NCBI RefSeq assembly: GCF_014189535.1
Contig: NZ_CP050307.1
Location: 930,001 to 994,000, forward strand
Direction: 5' to 3'
Length of the DNA: 64,000 nucleotides
Origin: Rhizobium lusitanum
Lineage (GTDB): Bacteria > Pseudomonadota > Alphaproteobacteria > Rhizobiales > Rhizobiaceae
Each line of letters opens with the position of its first letter. Positions within the stretch are counted from its first letter, which is position 1. Below the pieces are notes generated by a model. That model was not told where the DNA came from and searched no databases. It saw nothing but the letters and a program-made list of their open reading frames with translations. The position numbers and the translations under genes were made by a program. This document shows positions 17,027-26,330 of the stretch, piece after piece.

Positions 17027-19360
17027 TCAAGGCAGCCGATAGGCGATGACATAGTCGCCGGGCTTGGTGCCGACCGAACCATGGCCGCCGGCTACCATCA
17101 GGACATATTGCTTGTCGCCAGCGGTATAGGTCATTGGCGTAGACTGGCCGCCAGCCGGCAGACGAGCTTCCCAGAGCTGACGCCCGCTCGTGACGTCATA
17201 GGCGCGCAGATAGTTGTCGACCGCGGCCCCCAGGAAGGCGACGCCGCCCTTGGTGACGATCGGCCCGCCGATGCCGGGCACGCCGACCTTGAAGGGCAGT
17301 GGCAGCGGCGTCATGTCATGCACCGTGCCGTTCTTGTGCTTGTATGCGATCTTGCCGGTCTTGAGATCGGCGCCGGCAACATAGCCCCATGGCGGTGCCT
17401 GGCAGGGAATGCCGAGCGGTCCGAGGAACGGACCCATAAACACCCCATATGGCGCGCCATCGTTCCGGTTCAGGCCCTGTTCGCTGCCTTTATCGTCCTG
17501 ACCTCTCGGCGGGATATCCGCGCGGGGGACAAGCTTCGAGGTGAAGGCGAGGTAGGTCGGCATGCCGAACATGATCTGGCGCTCCGGATCGACGGCGACG
17601 CTGCCCCAGTTGAAGGTGCCGAAATTGCCGGGATAGATGATCGAACCCTCAAGCGACGGCGGCGTGTAGCGGCCCTCATATTTGTAGCGGTGGAAGGCGA
17701 TGCGGCAGGCAAGCTGATCGAACAGCGAGACGCCCCACATGTCCTTTTCCTGCAGCGGCGGCGGCGAGAAGGTAAGGTCAGAGATCGGCTGCGTCGGTGA
17801 CGCGTGGTCCTCGGGAATGGTGCCGCCCGGAGCCGGTATCTCCTTGAATGGAATGAGCGGCTCGCCGGTGCGCCTATCAAGCACATAGATATCGCCCTGC
17901 TTGGTCGAGGCGACGAGCGCGGGCGCCACGGAGCCATCAGCCTTGGTCATATCGAACAGCACGGGCTGGGCCGGCACGTCCATGTCCCAGAGATCGTGGT
18001 GCACGAATTGCTGTACCCATTTGAGCTGGCCGGTGTTGATATCCAGCGCCACCACGGAGGAGGAGAAGCGCTCGACATTTGCGCTGCGGCCCATGCCCAA
18101 CTGATCGGGAACCTGATTGCCAAGCGGGATATAGATCAGACCCAGCGCCTCATCGACGCTCGATACCGACCAGCTGTTCGGCGAATTGGTGGTGTAGGTC
18201 TGCCCTGCCGGCAGGGGCGTGGTCTGATCCGGATTGCCGGAGTCCCAGTTCCACAGAAGCGCGCCGGTGTTGATATCGAAAGCGCGGATAACACCGGATT
18301 GCTCCTGGGTGGAGTAGTTATCGTTGACGGCCCCGCCGACGATGATCTTGCCCGCCACGGCGACAGGCGGCGAGGTCGAGTAGTAATAGCCGGCCGGATT
18401 GTACTTCATGCCGGTTTCGAGATGGAGCACACCTTGGTCGGCGAAGCTCGTGCAGACCTTGCCATCGGCCGCGTCCAGCGCGATCAGCCGCGCATCGGAG
18501 GTCGGCAGGTAGACGCGATCGGCGCAAGGCGCACCGGCTACTGCTGCCTGATCGTGATAATAGGTGACGCCGCGGCATGTCTGGTGCTGACGATCCGGGT
18601 TCATCCCGGGTTTGGAGTCGAAGCGCCATTTCTCCTTGCCGCTGACCGCATCGAGCGCGATCGCCAGATTATGCGGCGTGCACAGATAGAGCGTATCGCC
18701 CACCTTCAGCGGTGTTACCTGATAGGTCGTCTCGCCGATATCGTCGGGACGTTTCACGTCGCCGGTCTGATATCGCCAGACCTCCTGCAAATTGGCGACA
18801 TTCTGGACGTTAATCTGGTCAAGCGGCGAATAGCGCTGGCCGTAAGGCGTGCGGCCATATTGATGCCACTCGCCATTCGGCACATCGCCGCCCATCGGCG
18901 CGCTGGCCGCAACAGTGTTCGGAAGATCGCCGGAAAGATCGTGCGGATCGGTGGTCATAGAGTAGCCGGCAACGATGATTGCCGCGAGCAACGGCAGGGC
19001 GAGCGGCCAGGGACTGGAAGCATATTGCACGCTGTCGAGGCTGCGGAAGCCGAGCGGACGCCGGATCCATGGAGTCAGCAGCCAAAGACCGATCAGAATG
19101 ACAAGACCGCCGCGCGGGCCGAGCTGCCACCAATCGAAACCGACTTCCCATATCGCCCAGCCAAGCGCCGCCAGCACAAAGATCGCGTAGAGCCAAAGGG
19201 CCGCCGCCTTGCGTAGGAACAGCAATATCGCGGTCACAAAAAATGCGAGGCCAGCAAAGAGATAAAAGAAACTGCCGCCAAGCATGACGAGCCACAGGCC
19301 GCCGCCGCCGAGCGCCAGCCCGATAATCGCCAGAACGAACGATGTGATTCCGATGGCCAT
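17027..19360 (-). CDS. gcd: Membrane-bound PQQ-dependent dehydrogenase, glucose/quinate/shikimate family
   Basis: A 777-residue quinoprotein close to the usual length of Gcd (about 800). The N-terminal 150 residues hold about five membrane segments. The rest is a periplasmic beta-propeller with PQQ motifs, including NGEWHQYGRTPYGQRYSPLD, WRYQTGDVKRPDD, DLWDMDVPAQPVL and the C-terminal QLWEARLPAGGQSTPMTY. It oxidises aldoses or quinate/shikimate at the outer face of the inner membrane and passes electrons to ubiquinone. No PQQ biosynthesis gene is present, so the cofactor must come from elsewhere. Glucose is inferred, not shown. Confidence 0.92.
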   Translation of the reverse strand: MAIGITSFVLAIIGLALGGGGLWLVMLGGSFFYLFAGLAFFVTAILLFLRKAAALWLYAIFVLAALGWAIWEVGFDWWQLGPRGGLVILIGLWLLTPWIRRPLGFRSLDSVQYASSPWPLALPLLAAIIVAGYSMTTDPHDLSGDLPNTVAASAPMGGDVPNGEWHQYGRTPYGQRYSPLDQINVQNVANLQEVWRYQTGDVKRPDDIGETTYQVTPLKVGDTLYLCTPHNLAIALDAVSGKEKWRFDSKPGMNPDRQHQTCRGVTYYHDQAAVAGAPCADRVYLPTSDARLIALDAADGKVCTSFADQGVLHLETGMKYNPAGYYYSTSPPVAVAGKIIVGGAVNDNYSTQEQSGVIRAFDINTGALLWNWDSGNPDQTTPLPAGQTYTTNSPNSWSVSSVDEALGLIYIPLGNQVPDQLGMGRSANVERFSSSVVALDINTGQLKWVQQFVHHDLWDMDVPAQPVLFDMTKADGSVAPALVASTKQGDIYVLDRRTGEPLIPFKEIPAPGGTIPEDHASPTQPISDLTFSPPPLQEKDMWGVSLFDQLACRIAFHRYKYEGRYTPPSLEGSIIYPGNFGTFNWGSVAVDPERQIMFGMPTYLAFTSKLVPRADIPPRGQDDKGSEQGLNRNDGAPYGVFMGPFLGPLGIPCQAPPWGYVAGADLKTGKIAYKHKNGTVHDMTPLPLPFKVGVPGIGGPIVTKGGVAFLGAAVDNYLRAYDVTSGRQLWEARLPAGGQSTPMTYTAGDKQYVLMVAGGHGSVGTKPGDYVIAYRLP

Positions 19361-19965
19361 GATCTACTCCAGTCTATCCGCCGAATTGACAGTGATTGAT
19401 CGAGGATAAGCGGCAACGATTGGCCATGATCCCTGCCGGGATCAGACGTCCAGCGAAGCCGAAGGTCGACAAAGGAATGAAAGTGACGATTCGAGTGTGA
19501 AGGCTCCCAGCGATTTCGAATCGATCCATCGAGTCCCCCCAAAAAACGAAATCGGAGTTTGAACGCCAAGATTGCGGAAATGTTCCGTTTCACCGGAGGT
19601 TTTAAGCTCGATCGCGAATGTTCCAATTCATTAATAGACGTAGTTAATTTTTTAACAATTTTCATAAATACTAATGCAAGTGCAGGCGGGATCAAGGGGT
19701 TCTGCGTCACCGCTGGAGGAAACATGATGAATTTCAAGGTCGTCACCGCTCAGTCGGAAGTGGAAACCGATGATACCGGAACCTATCCAGACGGTTTGGT
19801 GGAGCATAATCGAGTAGACTTGCCCGTGAGCCGTGAAAGACTGCATCGCAGATCCCGCGAGCGCGACTACGGCGCTAGCAAACGAATCGCACCACTTCTG
19901 GTCGGATTGGTATAAAGGCCACGTAAGGGACACCCGCGCAGATGAGCGCAGGCGAAGCGTCCTCG
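19361..19965. other. 605-nt stretch with no established gene
   Basis: This lies between the gcd-like start and the end of the esterase gene. 19361-19560 probably carries the gcd promoter. 19620-19680 is A/T-rich (TTAATTTTTTAACAATTTTC) and could be a promoter reading rightward into the small candidate gene at 19724. No repeat or RNA gene was recognised. Confidence 0.5.
19724..19915 (+). CDS. Candidate small protein of 63 residues
   Basis: The tandem ATGATG at 19724 is preceded by GGAGGAAAC (19715-19723), one of the best Shine-Dalgarno matches in the window, and by an A/T-rich segment about 60 nt upstream. The product is hydrophilic, acidic in its first half (SEVETDDTGTYPDG) and arginine-rich later (SRERLHRRSRERDY), ending in a short hydrophobic APLLVGLV. 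No family is recognised. The 3' end approaches the converging esterase gene. It could be an uncharacterised small gene or a chance frame. Confidence 0.35.
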   Translation: MMNFKVVTAQSEVETDDTGTYPDGLVEHNRVDLPVSRERLHRRSRERDYGASKRIAPLLVGLV

Positions 19966-20694
19966 TCATAGATACAGTGGCATCATCCTGCGCCATGCGC
20001 CCGCTCGATGGGCCCGCCCGCCCCAGACATGCAGGCGATGATCAATTCGTTTGTCGGCCAGAAGCCGACTCAAAAGGCGATTGCTGTCGAGGAAAGGATC
20101 GGCGTCGCCGATGACCAGCACAATGTCGATCTGGCGTAGCTTTTGCAGTTGTGATTCGCAGGTCAGCCCTGGCAGAAAATGTGTCGGGGTGTGAAAATAG
20201 ACGGTGTCGTCGTAATAGCCGTCGAACAGGTCGCCAAAGGATTCGACCTTCATCGTTAAATCGTAGCGGCCGGAAAAGGCGACGAGCTTGCGGAAGAGGT
20301 GAGGGTGGCGGAAGACCAGGCTTGCGGCCTGGAATGCGCCGAGACTGCAGCCGTGTACGATGGTGCAGTCATGGGGATTTTTCTCTGCCATCAGAGGCAG
20401 GACTTCGTTCAGGATATAATCCTCGAAGGCGACATGGCGGCGGATGCGCTCGGACGGATGGCGTTGCAACCCATAGAAGGTCTCGGTTGCCAGGCCTTCG
20501 ATACAGTAGAGTTGCAGATCTCCGGCTTCCAATTTGTCGGCCAGGCTGGCGACGATGCCGAGCTGTTCATATTCCCAGAACCGTCCGTCACGCGTCGGAA
20601 ACATCAGCACCTTGGCGCCGGCATGGCCGAACACCAGCAACTCCATGTCTCGATGCAGTCGCTGGCTGTACCAACGCAGATATTCGCGGTTCAT
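19966..20694 (-). CDS. Alpha/beta hydrolase of the putative esterase family
   Basis: A 242-residue esterase (Esterase D/feruloyl-esterase-like fold). It has an N-terminal MNREYLRWYSQRLHRDM, PTRDGRFWEYEQLG, a nucleophile elbow HGCSLGAF, an acid in IGDADPFLD and a C-terminal histidine in GGRAHRAGAW. Relatives usually carry an AHDW-like motif at that last position, so the C-terminus looks altered. The ATG at 20694 overlaps the stop of the upstream acetyl esterase by 4 nt (ATGA), which supports this start and translational coupling. Confidence 0.82.
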   Translation of the reverse strand: MNREYLRWYSQRLHRDMELLVFGHAGAKVLMFPTRDGRFWEYEQLGIVASLADKLEAGDLQLYCIEGLATETFYGLQRHPSERIRRHVAFEDYILNEVLPLMAEKNPHDCTIVHGCSLGAFQAASLVFRHPHLFRKLVAFSGRYDLTMKVESFGDLFDGYYDDTVYFHTPTHFLPGLTCESQLQKLRQIDIVLVIGDADPFLDSNRLLSRLLADKRIDHRLHVWGGRAHRAGAWRRMMPLYL

Positions 20695-21650
20695 GGCACC
20701 TCGAAAAATCGTCTGACCCTGTCGTTGAGTAGTATATTTTGTTCCATGCAACCAGGATAGTCGAAATGGCCGGCGTCGAGGATGAATATTTCATTAAATT
20801 TCGGCGACGCATTTGCCACGGCGAACTGGCACGGTGGCGCAACAGCCGGGTCGAAGAGGGCGGGAGCGACGAGCATCGGCACCTTGATGCGGGCAGCAGC
20901 GCTCGCCGCATCGAACAGGCGCAGGTTATCGAGCATGCTTCCATGTTCTTTTTGGTAAGTCTGGACAGAGTCGGCGCTGCCGATGGTCGGCAAAGTCAGC
21001 CATAACGACCGCTGCCCGAAGGTCGGCACGACCAGATGTCCACGATCGATCCGGTCGTCGAACGGGATCGCCAGCGCCCCGATCCCGCCGCCAAAGCTGA
21101 TGCCGCTATAGCCAATATGCCCTTCGAGCCATGGATAAAGATCGATAAGCGTCGAGACGCCGATCCACAGATCATCAACACAGCCCCCAATGATGTAGCG
21201 ATCGGGTTTGCCGATATCATAGAGGACATGCCCGGCCGCATCCGACGGTATAGGCGGGCGCGCACTGCGAGACAGGCCGCGAAAACATGGGAACAGCACC
21301 GCCGTCTCTTTCACCGGCAGATCAAAGTCGGGCAACTCCCTCCCGCCATAACCATGTCCAACGACGAGACCGCGCCGCACCTGTCCTTCACGAGGAAGGA
21401 GCAGCCAGCCGCCAATCTGAAATGAACTGGTCGACGAATAGGTGATGTCGAAGACATGCCAGTCGGGATGGTGCGTCTTGCTGCGGCGAAGCCTCGGCTG
21501 CGGGTCGACGGCGATCGCGCGATGATACCGCTCTTTCCAGAAGTCGTCGAAGCCCGGTGGCGCTTCGGGCGGCTTAATGGCGAGTAGCTGCTCTAGCTGC
21601 ATGCCGTAGGTGGGATCAAAGGCGAAAGGGTGGGTGGTCGGAATGCTCAT
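20691..21650 (-). CDS. Acetylxylan esterase/cephalosporin-C deacetylase family (AXE1)
   Basis: A 319-residue AXE1-type hydrolase, the usual length for carbohydrate-esterase family 7. It has PPGFDDFWKERYHRA near the N-terminus, the oxyanion-hole region LVVGHGYGGRE, a nucleophile in GYSGISFGGG, an acid in APALFDPAVAPP and the catalytic histidine in DAGHFDYPG. It removes acetyl groups from oligosaccharides in the cytoplasm (no signal peptide). It lies between the ROK regulator (60 nt upstream) and a second esterase with which it overlaps, suggesting action on acetylated oligosaccharides imported by the divergent ABC system. Confidence 0.9.
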   Translation of the reverse strand: MSIPTTHPFAFDPTYGMQLEQLLAIKPPEAPPGFDDFWKERYHRAIAVDPQPRLRRSKTHHPDWHVFDITYSSTSSFQIGGWLLLPREGQVRRGLVVGHGYGGRELPDFDLPVKETAVLFPCFRGLSRSARPPIPSDAAGHVLYDIGKPDRYIIGGCVDDLWIGVSTLIDLYPWLEGHIGYSGISFGGGIGALAIPFDDRIDRGHLVVPTFGQRSLWLTLPTIGSADSVQTYQKEHGSMLDNLRLFDAASAAARIKVPMLVAPALFDPAVAPPCQFAVANASPKFNEIFILDAGHFDYPGCMEQNILLNDRVRRFFEVP

Positions 21651-21710
21651 GTGGCGGTTGTCTCGCGAAAGGGCAGACGACGCAAGACCGCAGCAGCACC
21701 TGTCCAGCCC

Positions 21711-22916
21711 CTACGCAGCCGACGTCTTGGCCAGGGCATCAGCATTTCCCGTCGTACCGCCTGACGTCTCAAAGTCGAAGAACTTCTGCGTGACAAGGGC
21801 CGCCGCCCCCCGTGCCCAAGAGTTGTCCTCCCAGTCCGGAAGCAGAGGCGGTGACGCGCGAAAGGTGTGGGCGGCCAGGGTCGCCCTCAGTGGTTCCAAA
21901 AATGCCTCACCAAACGACACCGCTTCGCCGCCGACGACGATCACTTCGGGATCGGTGACATTGACGAGGTTTGCCAAGGCCTTGCCAATCCCGATACCCG
22001 CTTCTCTAAGAATGCCGCCAACGGCCACTTCACCCGCCTCAATTGCTTTAAGCATTTCCGGTAAGCCATCGCTATTGTTTCGATTTGTCGTTTCTCGCCA
22101 TGTCCTCAGCATCGACGTTTGAGAATGATAGGCCATGAGACAGCCACGCTTGCCGCATTCGCAAAGGCGGCCATTTTCCTCATGCACCGTATGCCCGAAT
22201 TTGCCGGCGGCGCCATTGGCCCCGCGATAGAGCTTGCCCTCAATGATCAGCGCACAGCTGATGCCGACGCCGATCGCAAGCACCGCCATATTGCGATGCT
22301 GCCGCCCGACGCCGAAGAGCTGCTGGGCAATGGCATAGGCGTTCGTGTCGTCTTCAAGCCAGACGGGCACCTTGACCTTCTGCGCCAATATCGAGGCGAG
22401 GGGAACGTTATCCCAGTTGAGGCGATGGCTTCGCACACAGGTGGCCTGGTCATTGCCGATGACGCCGGGCATTGAAATTCCGATGCCGGCAAGCTGCGCA
22501 CTCGGCCGGGCAGCATATTGCACGAGCAAGGGAACCGCTGCGGCAAGCGTTCTGGCGACGTTTTCCGGATCGTGGTCCGCGAGCGTCAGCCGCATGGATG
22601 CCAGCGGGCTGGTCGCGAGGTCGGTAACAACGCACTCCACCGAGCCGACCATCAGTTTAAAGCCGATCGCTAACCCATTGGTATAGTTGATTTCAACGGG
22701 GATAGGGCGGCGACCCGAGAACCCGGCCACGGCCTTACCCTCGGTGACATGTCCTTCCTCGATCAAGTCCGCAATCACGAAGGTGACGGCTGCCGGGCTA
22801 AGGCCGGTAATCGTCGCGATCTCGGCGCGGCTCTTTGGCCCCTCCTGCCGCAGAAGGTTGAGAATGAGCCGCCGATTCATGGCGCGCGAGGTGCTCTGGT
22901 CGCCTTTCAGCTTCAC
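21711..22916 (-). CDS. ROK-family transcriptional regulator
   Basis: A 401-residue NagC/XylR-type ROK protein. An N-terminal winged helix (RAEIATITGLSPAAVTFVIA, about residues 31-50) is followed by the actin-like ROK kinase fold with the zinc-binding CECGKRGC motif about residue 250 and VVGGEAVSFGE near the C-terminus. Such proteins repress sugar catabolic operons and are released by a sugar or sugar phosphate. It is the first gene of a minus-strand unit with two esterases and is divergent from the sugar ABC/GH42 operon. A palindrome lies 13 nt upstream of its start. Confidence 0.93.
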   Translation of the reverse strand: MKLKGDQSTSRAMNRRLILNLLRQEGPKSRAEIATITGLSPAAVTFVIADLIEEGHVTEGKAVAGFSGRRPIPVEINYTNGLAIGFKLMVGSVECVVTDLATSPLASMRLTLADHDPENVARTLAAAVPLLVQYAARPSAQLAGIGISMPGVIGNDQATCVRSHRLNWDNVPLASILAQKVKVPVWLEDDTNAYAIAQQLFGVGRQHRNMAVLAIGVGISCALIIEGKLYRGANGAAGKFGHTVHEENGRLCECGKRGCLMAYHSQTSMLRTWRETTNRNNSDGLPEMLKAIEAGEVAVGGILREAGIGIGKALANLVNVTDPEVIVVGGEAVSFGEAFLEPLRATLAAHTFRASPPLLPDWEDNSWARGAAALVTQKFFDFETSGGTTGNADALAKTSAA

Positions 22917-22928
22917 GATTTCTCTTTC

Positions 22929-22945
22929 TTAATTTTGTAAATTAA
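22929..22945. promoter_or_regulatory. Candidate ROK operator
   Basis: A perfect 7-bp inverted repeat TTAATTT-TGT-AAATTAA just upstream of the ROK gene start, in the 275-nt divergent region before the sugar-transport operon. NagC/XylR-type ROK sites are known to be A/T-rich inverted repeats. Binding by this protein is inferred. Confidence 0.55.
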
Positions 22946-23191
22946 TTATTGCGTCTGTTTCAGACTTATGCATAACTTCACCCGTCGATCAACATCCGGC
23001 CGTGTGCAAGCACGAAGAAGTCAGAATAAACGGACTCATAGCTTCACGAACCCAGATATCCGGGCAGCGCATTCGCTGCCTCGGCGGGTTTGTTGCGGCC
23101 ATGTGTTCAGACACAAACGGAAACGCTCGGAGGGCGTCCCGCTGGCTCATCGGTCGAGGGTGGAGACAGGCGTTAAACGGGAGGAGTTCAA

Positions 23192-24463
23192 ATGACTTTC
23201 AATTTGTTTGGAAGGCCGTCGAGCAGGCGTACCTTTTTGATGGGGGCAGGAGCGGTTTCCGCCACCGCGCTCGCGGGCTTCCCTATGCCGGCGATTGCAC
23301 AGGCACAGGACATCAATATCATTTCAGACGAGAACAACGCCGATGCGCTGGCGATCCTGCGTAAGATCGGTGACGACTTCGGCAAGCAGGCCGGCGTCAA
23401 GGTCGTGATCAACAATATGGACCACGAGGCCCATAAGACCGCGATCCGCAACTATCTGGTCGCCGGCGCACCGGATATCTGCTTCTGGTTTTCCGGAAAC
23501 CGCATGCGCGCTTTCGTCAAGCGTGGCCTTTTCGACGACATCTCCGATCTCTTCGAGAAAGAGAAATACAAGGACGTGCTCGGCGCTTCGGCAGGCTCCG
23601 TCACCGTCGACGGCAAGCAATACGGCCTGCCGACCGGTGGAACGCTCTGGGGCATGTTCTATCGCAAGGATGTTTTCGCCCAACTCGGCGCAACGGCGCC
23701 GGCAAACTGGGATGATTTCCTGGCATACGGCGCCAAGTGCAAAAGCGCCAACCTGACGCCAATCGCCATAGGCACCAAGGAATTGTGGCCGGCAGCCGGC
23801 TGGTTCGACCAGATGAACCTGCGCATCAATGGCCTCGACAAGCATATGGCGCTGATGAACGGCGAGATGAGCTATCTCGATCCGTCTTTGAAGCCGGTCT
23901 TCGACCAGTGGGAAACACTGATCAAGCAGGGCTACTTCACGCCGGATAACACATCCTTCGGCTGGCAGGAGGCGGGCGCGCTCTTGGCGCAGAAGAAGGC
24001 GGGGATGATGAATCTTGGCGCTTTCGTCCGGTTTGCCTTCCCGAAAGAAGAGCTCGATCAGCTCGCTTTCGCACCATTCCCGACAATCGACCCGAAGGTC
24101 GGCCGTTTCGAGGAGTTTTCGCTGAATTCGGTTCATATTCCGGCGAACGCCAAGAACAAGCAGGGCGCCCGCGAGTTCCTGTCCTATTTCTACCGCCCGG
24201 AAAATATCGGCCCCTATCTGGAGCCCGGTGGCAACGTTCCGCCGCGCAACGATCTACCGCCGAGCAAGGATCCGCTGGTCAACGCCGCCGTCGACCTGTT
24301 GAAAACGGTACAGGGCACGTCGCAATATTACGACCGCGACAGTGATCCCGACATGGCGCAGGCCGGCCTTGTTGGCTTCCAGGAGTTTATGGCGAAGCCT
24401 GAACGGCGCGACGCGATCCTGCAGCGGCTCGAAGGTACGCGCAAGCGTATCTACAAGCTCTAG
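23192..24463 (+). CDS. Sugar ABC transporter substrate-binding protein (LacE-like)
   Basis: A 423-residue extracellular solute-binding protein family 1 member. The N-terminus contains RRTFLMGAGAVSATALAG, an RR-x-F-L motif followed by a hydrophobic core that suggests Tat export, ending near AIAQA. Family segments include GAPDICFWFSGNRMRAF and YGLPTGGTLWGMFYRKDV. GGGAGGAG lies before the ATG. It is the first gene of a five-gene unit with two permeases, an ATPase and GH42, the same gene set as rhizobial lacEFGZK, so a beta-galactoside ligand is inferred. Confidence 0.93.
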   Translation: MTFNLFGRPSSRRTFLMGAGAVSATALAGFPMPAIAQAQDINIISDENNADALAILRKIGDDFGKQAGVKVVINNMDHEAHKTAIRNYLVAGAPDICFWFSGNRMRAFVKRGLFDDISDLFEKEKYKDVLGASAGSVTVDGKQYGLPTGGTLWGMFYRKDVFAQLGATAPANWDDFLAYGAKCKSANLTPIAIGTKELWPAAGWFDQMNLRINGLDKHMALMNGEMSYLDPSLKPVFDQWETLIKQGYFTPDNTSFGWQEAGALLAQKKAGMMNLGAFVRFAFPKEELDQLAFAPFPTIDPKVGRFEEFSLNSVHIPANAKNKQGAREFLSYFYRPENIGPYLEPGGNVPPRNDLPPSKDPLVNAAVDLLKTVQGTSQYYDRDSDPDMAQAGLVGFQEFMAKPERRDAILQRLEGTRKRIYKL

Positions 24464-24482
24464 CTTTCCTCCCAGCGACCGA

Positions 24483-24506
24483 GAGGCGGGGCTGCGGCTC
24501 CGCCTC
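24483..24506 (+). terminator. Intercistronic hairpin after the sugar-binding-protein gene
   Basis: A ten-position stem GAGGCGGGGC/GCTCCGCCTC with one G.U and a TGCG loop, 19 nt after the stop and 21 nt before the permease start. No U-tract follows, so mRNA protection or partial termination is likely. Confidence 0.6.
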
Positions 24507-24527
24507 CCCATATCGATAGAGGATAAA

Positions 24528-25412
24528 ATGATGACATTTTGGCGCCACCATCGCTGGTGGCTCACCCCAACTTTGCTGATTTTACCGGCCGCCATTCTCT
24601 TTTCCGTCGTGATCCTATTGTCGGCTCTCGAGAGCATCTGGATCAGCCTGCACGAATGGGACGGCTTCAGTCCGATGGTCTGGATCGGCCTCGGCAATTA
24701 CGTCGAGCTGTTCAACGATCCGCAATTCTACGTCTCGCTGAAGAACAACGTCATCTGGCTTGTCATGTTCATGGCCGCGCCGCCGCTTGGGCTGGCGATC
24801 GCCTTGCTGGTCAACCAGAAGATCCGCGGTATGCGGCTGATGAAATCTCTGTTCTTCATCCCGCTGGTGCTGGCCTCTGTCGCCGTCGGCGTTGTCTTCA
24901 CCTGGGTCTATACCCCGCAATTGGGGCTGCTCGCCCTGATCTTCGGCTTTTTCGGCGCGACGGCTCCAGCGCTGCTGTCCAATGAGCATCTCGTGACCTT
25001 TGCGATTGTCATCGCCGCCCTCTGGCCGCAGATCGCCTTCTGCATGGTTCTCTACCTCGCGGGGCTCAACAACCTCAGCGAAGAGCTGATCGGAGCGGGC
25101 AGGGTGGACGGAGCCCGAGGCTGGAACATGTTGCGCCATATCGTTCTGCCGCAGCTGACGCAGGTCACTTTCATCGCCATCGCGGTCACCGTCGTCGGCG
25201 CGCTCCGATCCTTCGACATGGTTTCGGTCATGACCCAGGGCGGGCCGTTCGGCTCCTCCGAAGTGCTTGCCTATCAGATGTTCGAGCAGTCGATCTTCTC
25301 CTACCGCTTCGGCTATGGCGCGGCGATCGCTTCGGTTTTGTTCGTGATCATGGCGGTGTTCATCGTCTGGTACCTCACGCGGATCATCCGCATTGAAGAA
25401 AGAGGGGCCTGA
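24528..25412 (+). CDS. Sugar ABC transporter permease (LacF/MalF-like)
   Basis: A 294-residue inner-membrane permease with six predicted hydrophobic helices and the EAA loop ELIGAGRVDGARGWNMLRHI (about residues 188-207). The tandem ATGATG at 24528/24531 is preceded by AGAGG at 24518-24522; longer in-frame starts would run back into the binding-protein gene and through the hairpin. Its stop overlaps the next ATG by one base (TGATG), which couples the two permeases. It forms the heterodimeric channel with the next product. Confidence 0.92.
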   Translation: MMTFWRHHRWWLTPTLLILPAAILFSVVILLSALESIWISLHEWDGFSPMVWIGLGNYVELFNDPQFYVSLKNNVIWLVMFMAAPPLGLAIALLVNQKIRGMRLMKSLFFIPLVLASVAVGVVFTWVYTPQLGLLALIFGFFGATAPALLSNEHLVTFAIVIAALWPQIAFCMVLYLAGLNNLSEELIGAGRVDGARGWNMLRHIVLPQLTQVTFIAIAVTVVGALRSFDMVSVMTQGGPFGSSEVLAYQMFEQSIFSYRFGYGAAIASVLFVIMAVFIVWYLTRIIRIEERGA

Positions 25413-26263
25413 TGTATCCGCGCCCGATTCCCGAAGATGCCATCTGGCAGCGCCGTTTCTATTTCACCGCCGTACTCGCCATCCTGATCCTCTGGCTATG
25501 CCCGCTCTTTGCCGTTATTCTCACCTCGTTCAGGTCTACGCAGGATGTGATGGGCGGCAACCTCTGGGGCTGGCCGACGCAGTTCGGCCTGATCGACAAC
25601 TACACCTCCGTCTTCACCCAGACGCCGATGGCGCGGTATTTCCTCAACAGCTTGGTGATCACCATACCGTCGGTCATCGGCGTGCTGATCATGAGCACGC
25701 TCGCCGGCTTCGTGCTGGCGCGCTACCGCTTTCGCGGCAACATGCTGGTTTTCGCGCTTTTCGTCGGCGGTAATTTCCTGCCCTACCAGATCATGATGAT
25801 ACCGGTGCGCGACCTGATGGTGCGGATTGGCCTCTATGACACGCCGGCAGCGCTGATCATCTTCCACATCGCCTTCCAGACGGGCTTTGCGACACTGTTC
25901 ATGCGCAACTTCATTGCGGCCCTGCCGGATGAGCTGTTCCAGGCGGCGAGGGCGGAGGGCGCATCACCGTTCCAGACGCTGGTCCATGTGGTGATCCCGC
26001 TGGTGCGCCCAGCACTGGCCGCGCTCGCGATCCTGATCTTCACCTTCGTCTGGAACGACTACTTCTGGGCCGTGGTGCTGACAATAAGCGATACGGTCAA
26101 GCCGGTGACCGCTGGGCTTGCCAATCTGCGTGGCGAATGGGTTTCGGCCTGGAACCTGATTTCCGCCGGCACGATCATCGTCGCCGTGCCGCCCGTCATC
26201 ATGTTCTTCCTGATGCAGCGGCACTTCATCGCCGGGCTCACCATGGGGGCGGTGAAGGGATGA
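25412..26263 (+). CDS. Sugar ABC transporter permease (LacG/MalG-like)
   Basis: A 283-residue permease with six hydrophobic segments. The EAA loop is ELFQAARAEGASPFQTLVHV (about residues 174-193), and WNDYFWAVVL and the C-terminal RHFIAGLTMGAVKG are characteristic of MalG-type carbohydrate permeases. It is translated by one-base stop/start overlap with the preceding permease. It sits in the inner membrane and docks on the ATPase encoded 67 nt downstream. Confidence 0.93.
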   Translation: MYPRPIPEDAIWQRRFYFTAVLAILILWLCPLFAVILTSFRSTQDVMGGNLWGWPTQFGLIDNYTSVFTQTPMARYFLNSLVITIPSVIGVLIMSTLAGFVLARYRFRGNMLVFALFVGGNFLPYQIMMIPVRDLMVRIGLYDTPAALIIFHIAFQTGFATLFMRNFIAALPDELFQAARAEGASPFQTLVHVVIPLVRPALAALAILIFTFVWNDYFWAVVLTISDTVKPVTAGLANLRGEWVSAWNLISAGTIIVAVPPVIMFFLMQRHFIAGLTMGAVKG

Positions 26264-26330
26264 TGACCTTATCCGACGCGATCGCCCATCCCGCCCTTTG
26301 TGCCAATCCTTCTTTTGTGAGCCTAGAAGC

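Noticed and set aside
17804..19216. A 470-codon + strand frame opposite the quinoprotein dehydrogenase
   Set aside because: Its composition is rich in Arg, His and Asp, typical of antisense translation, and the opposite strand carries an intact PQQ dehydrogenase.
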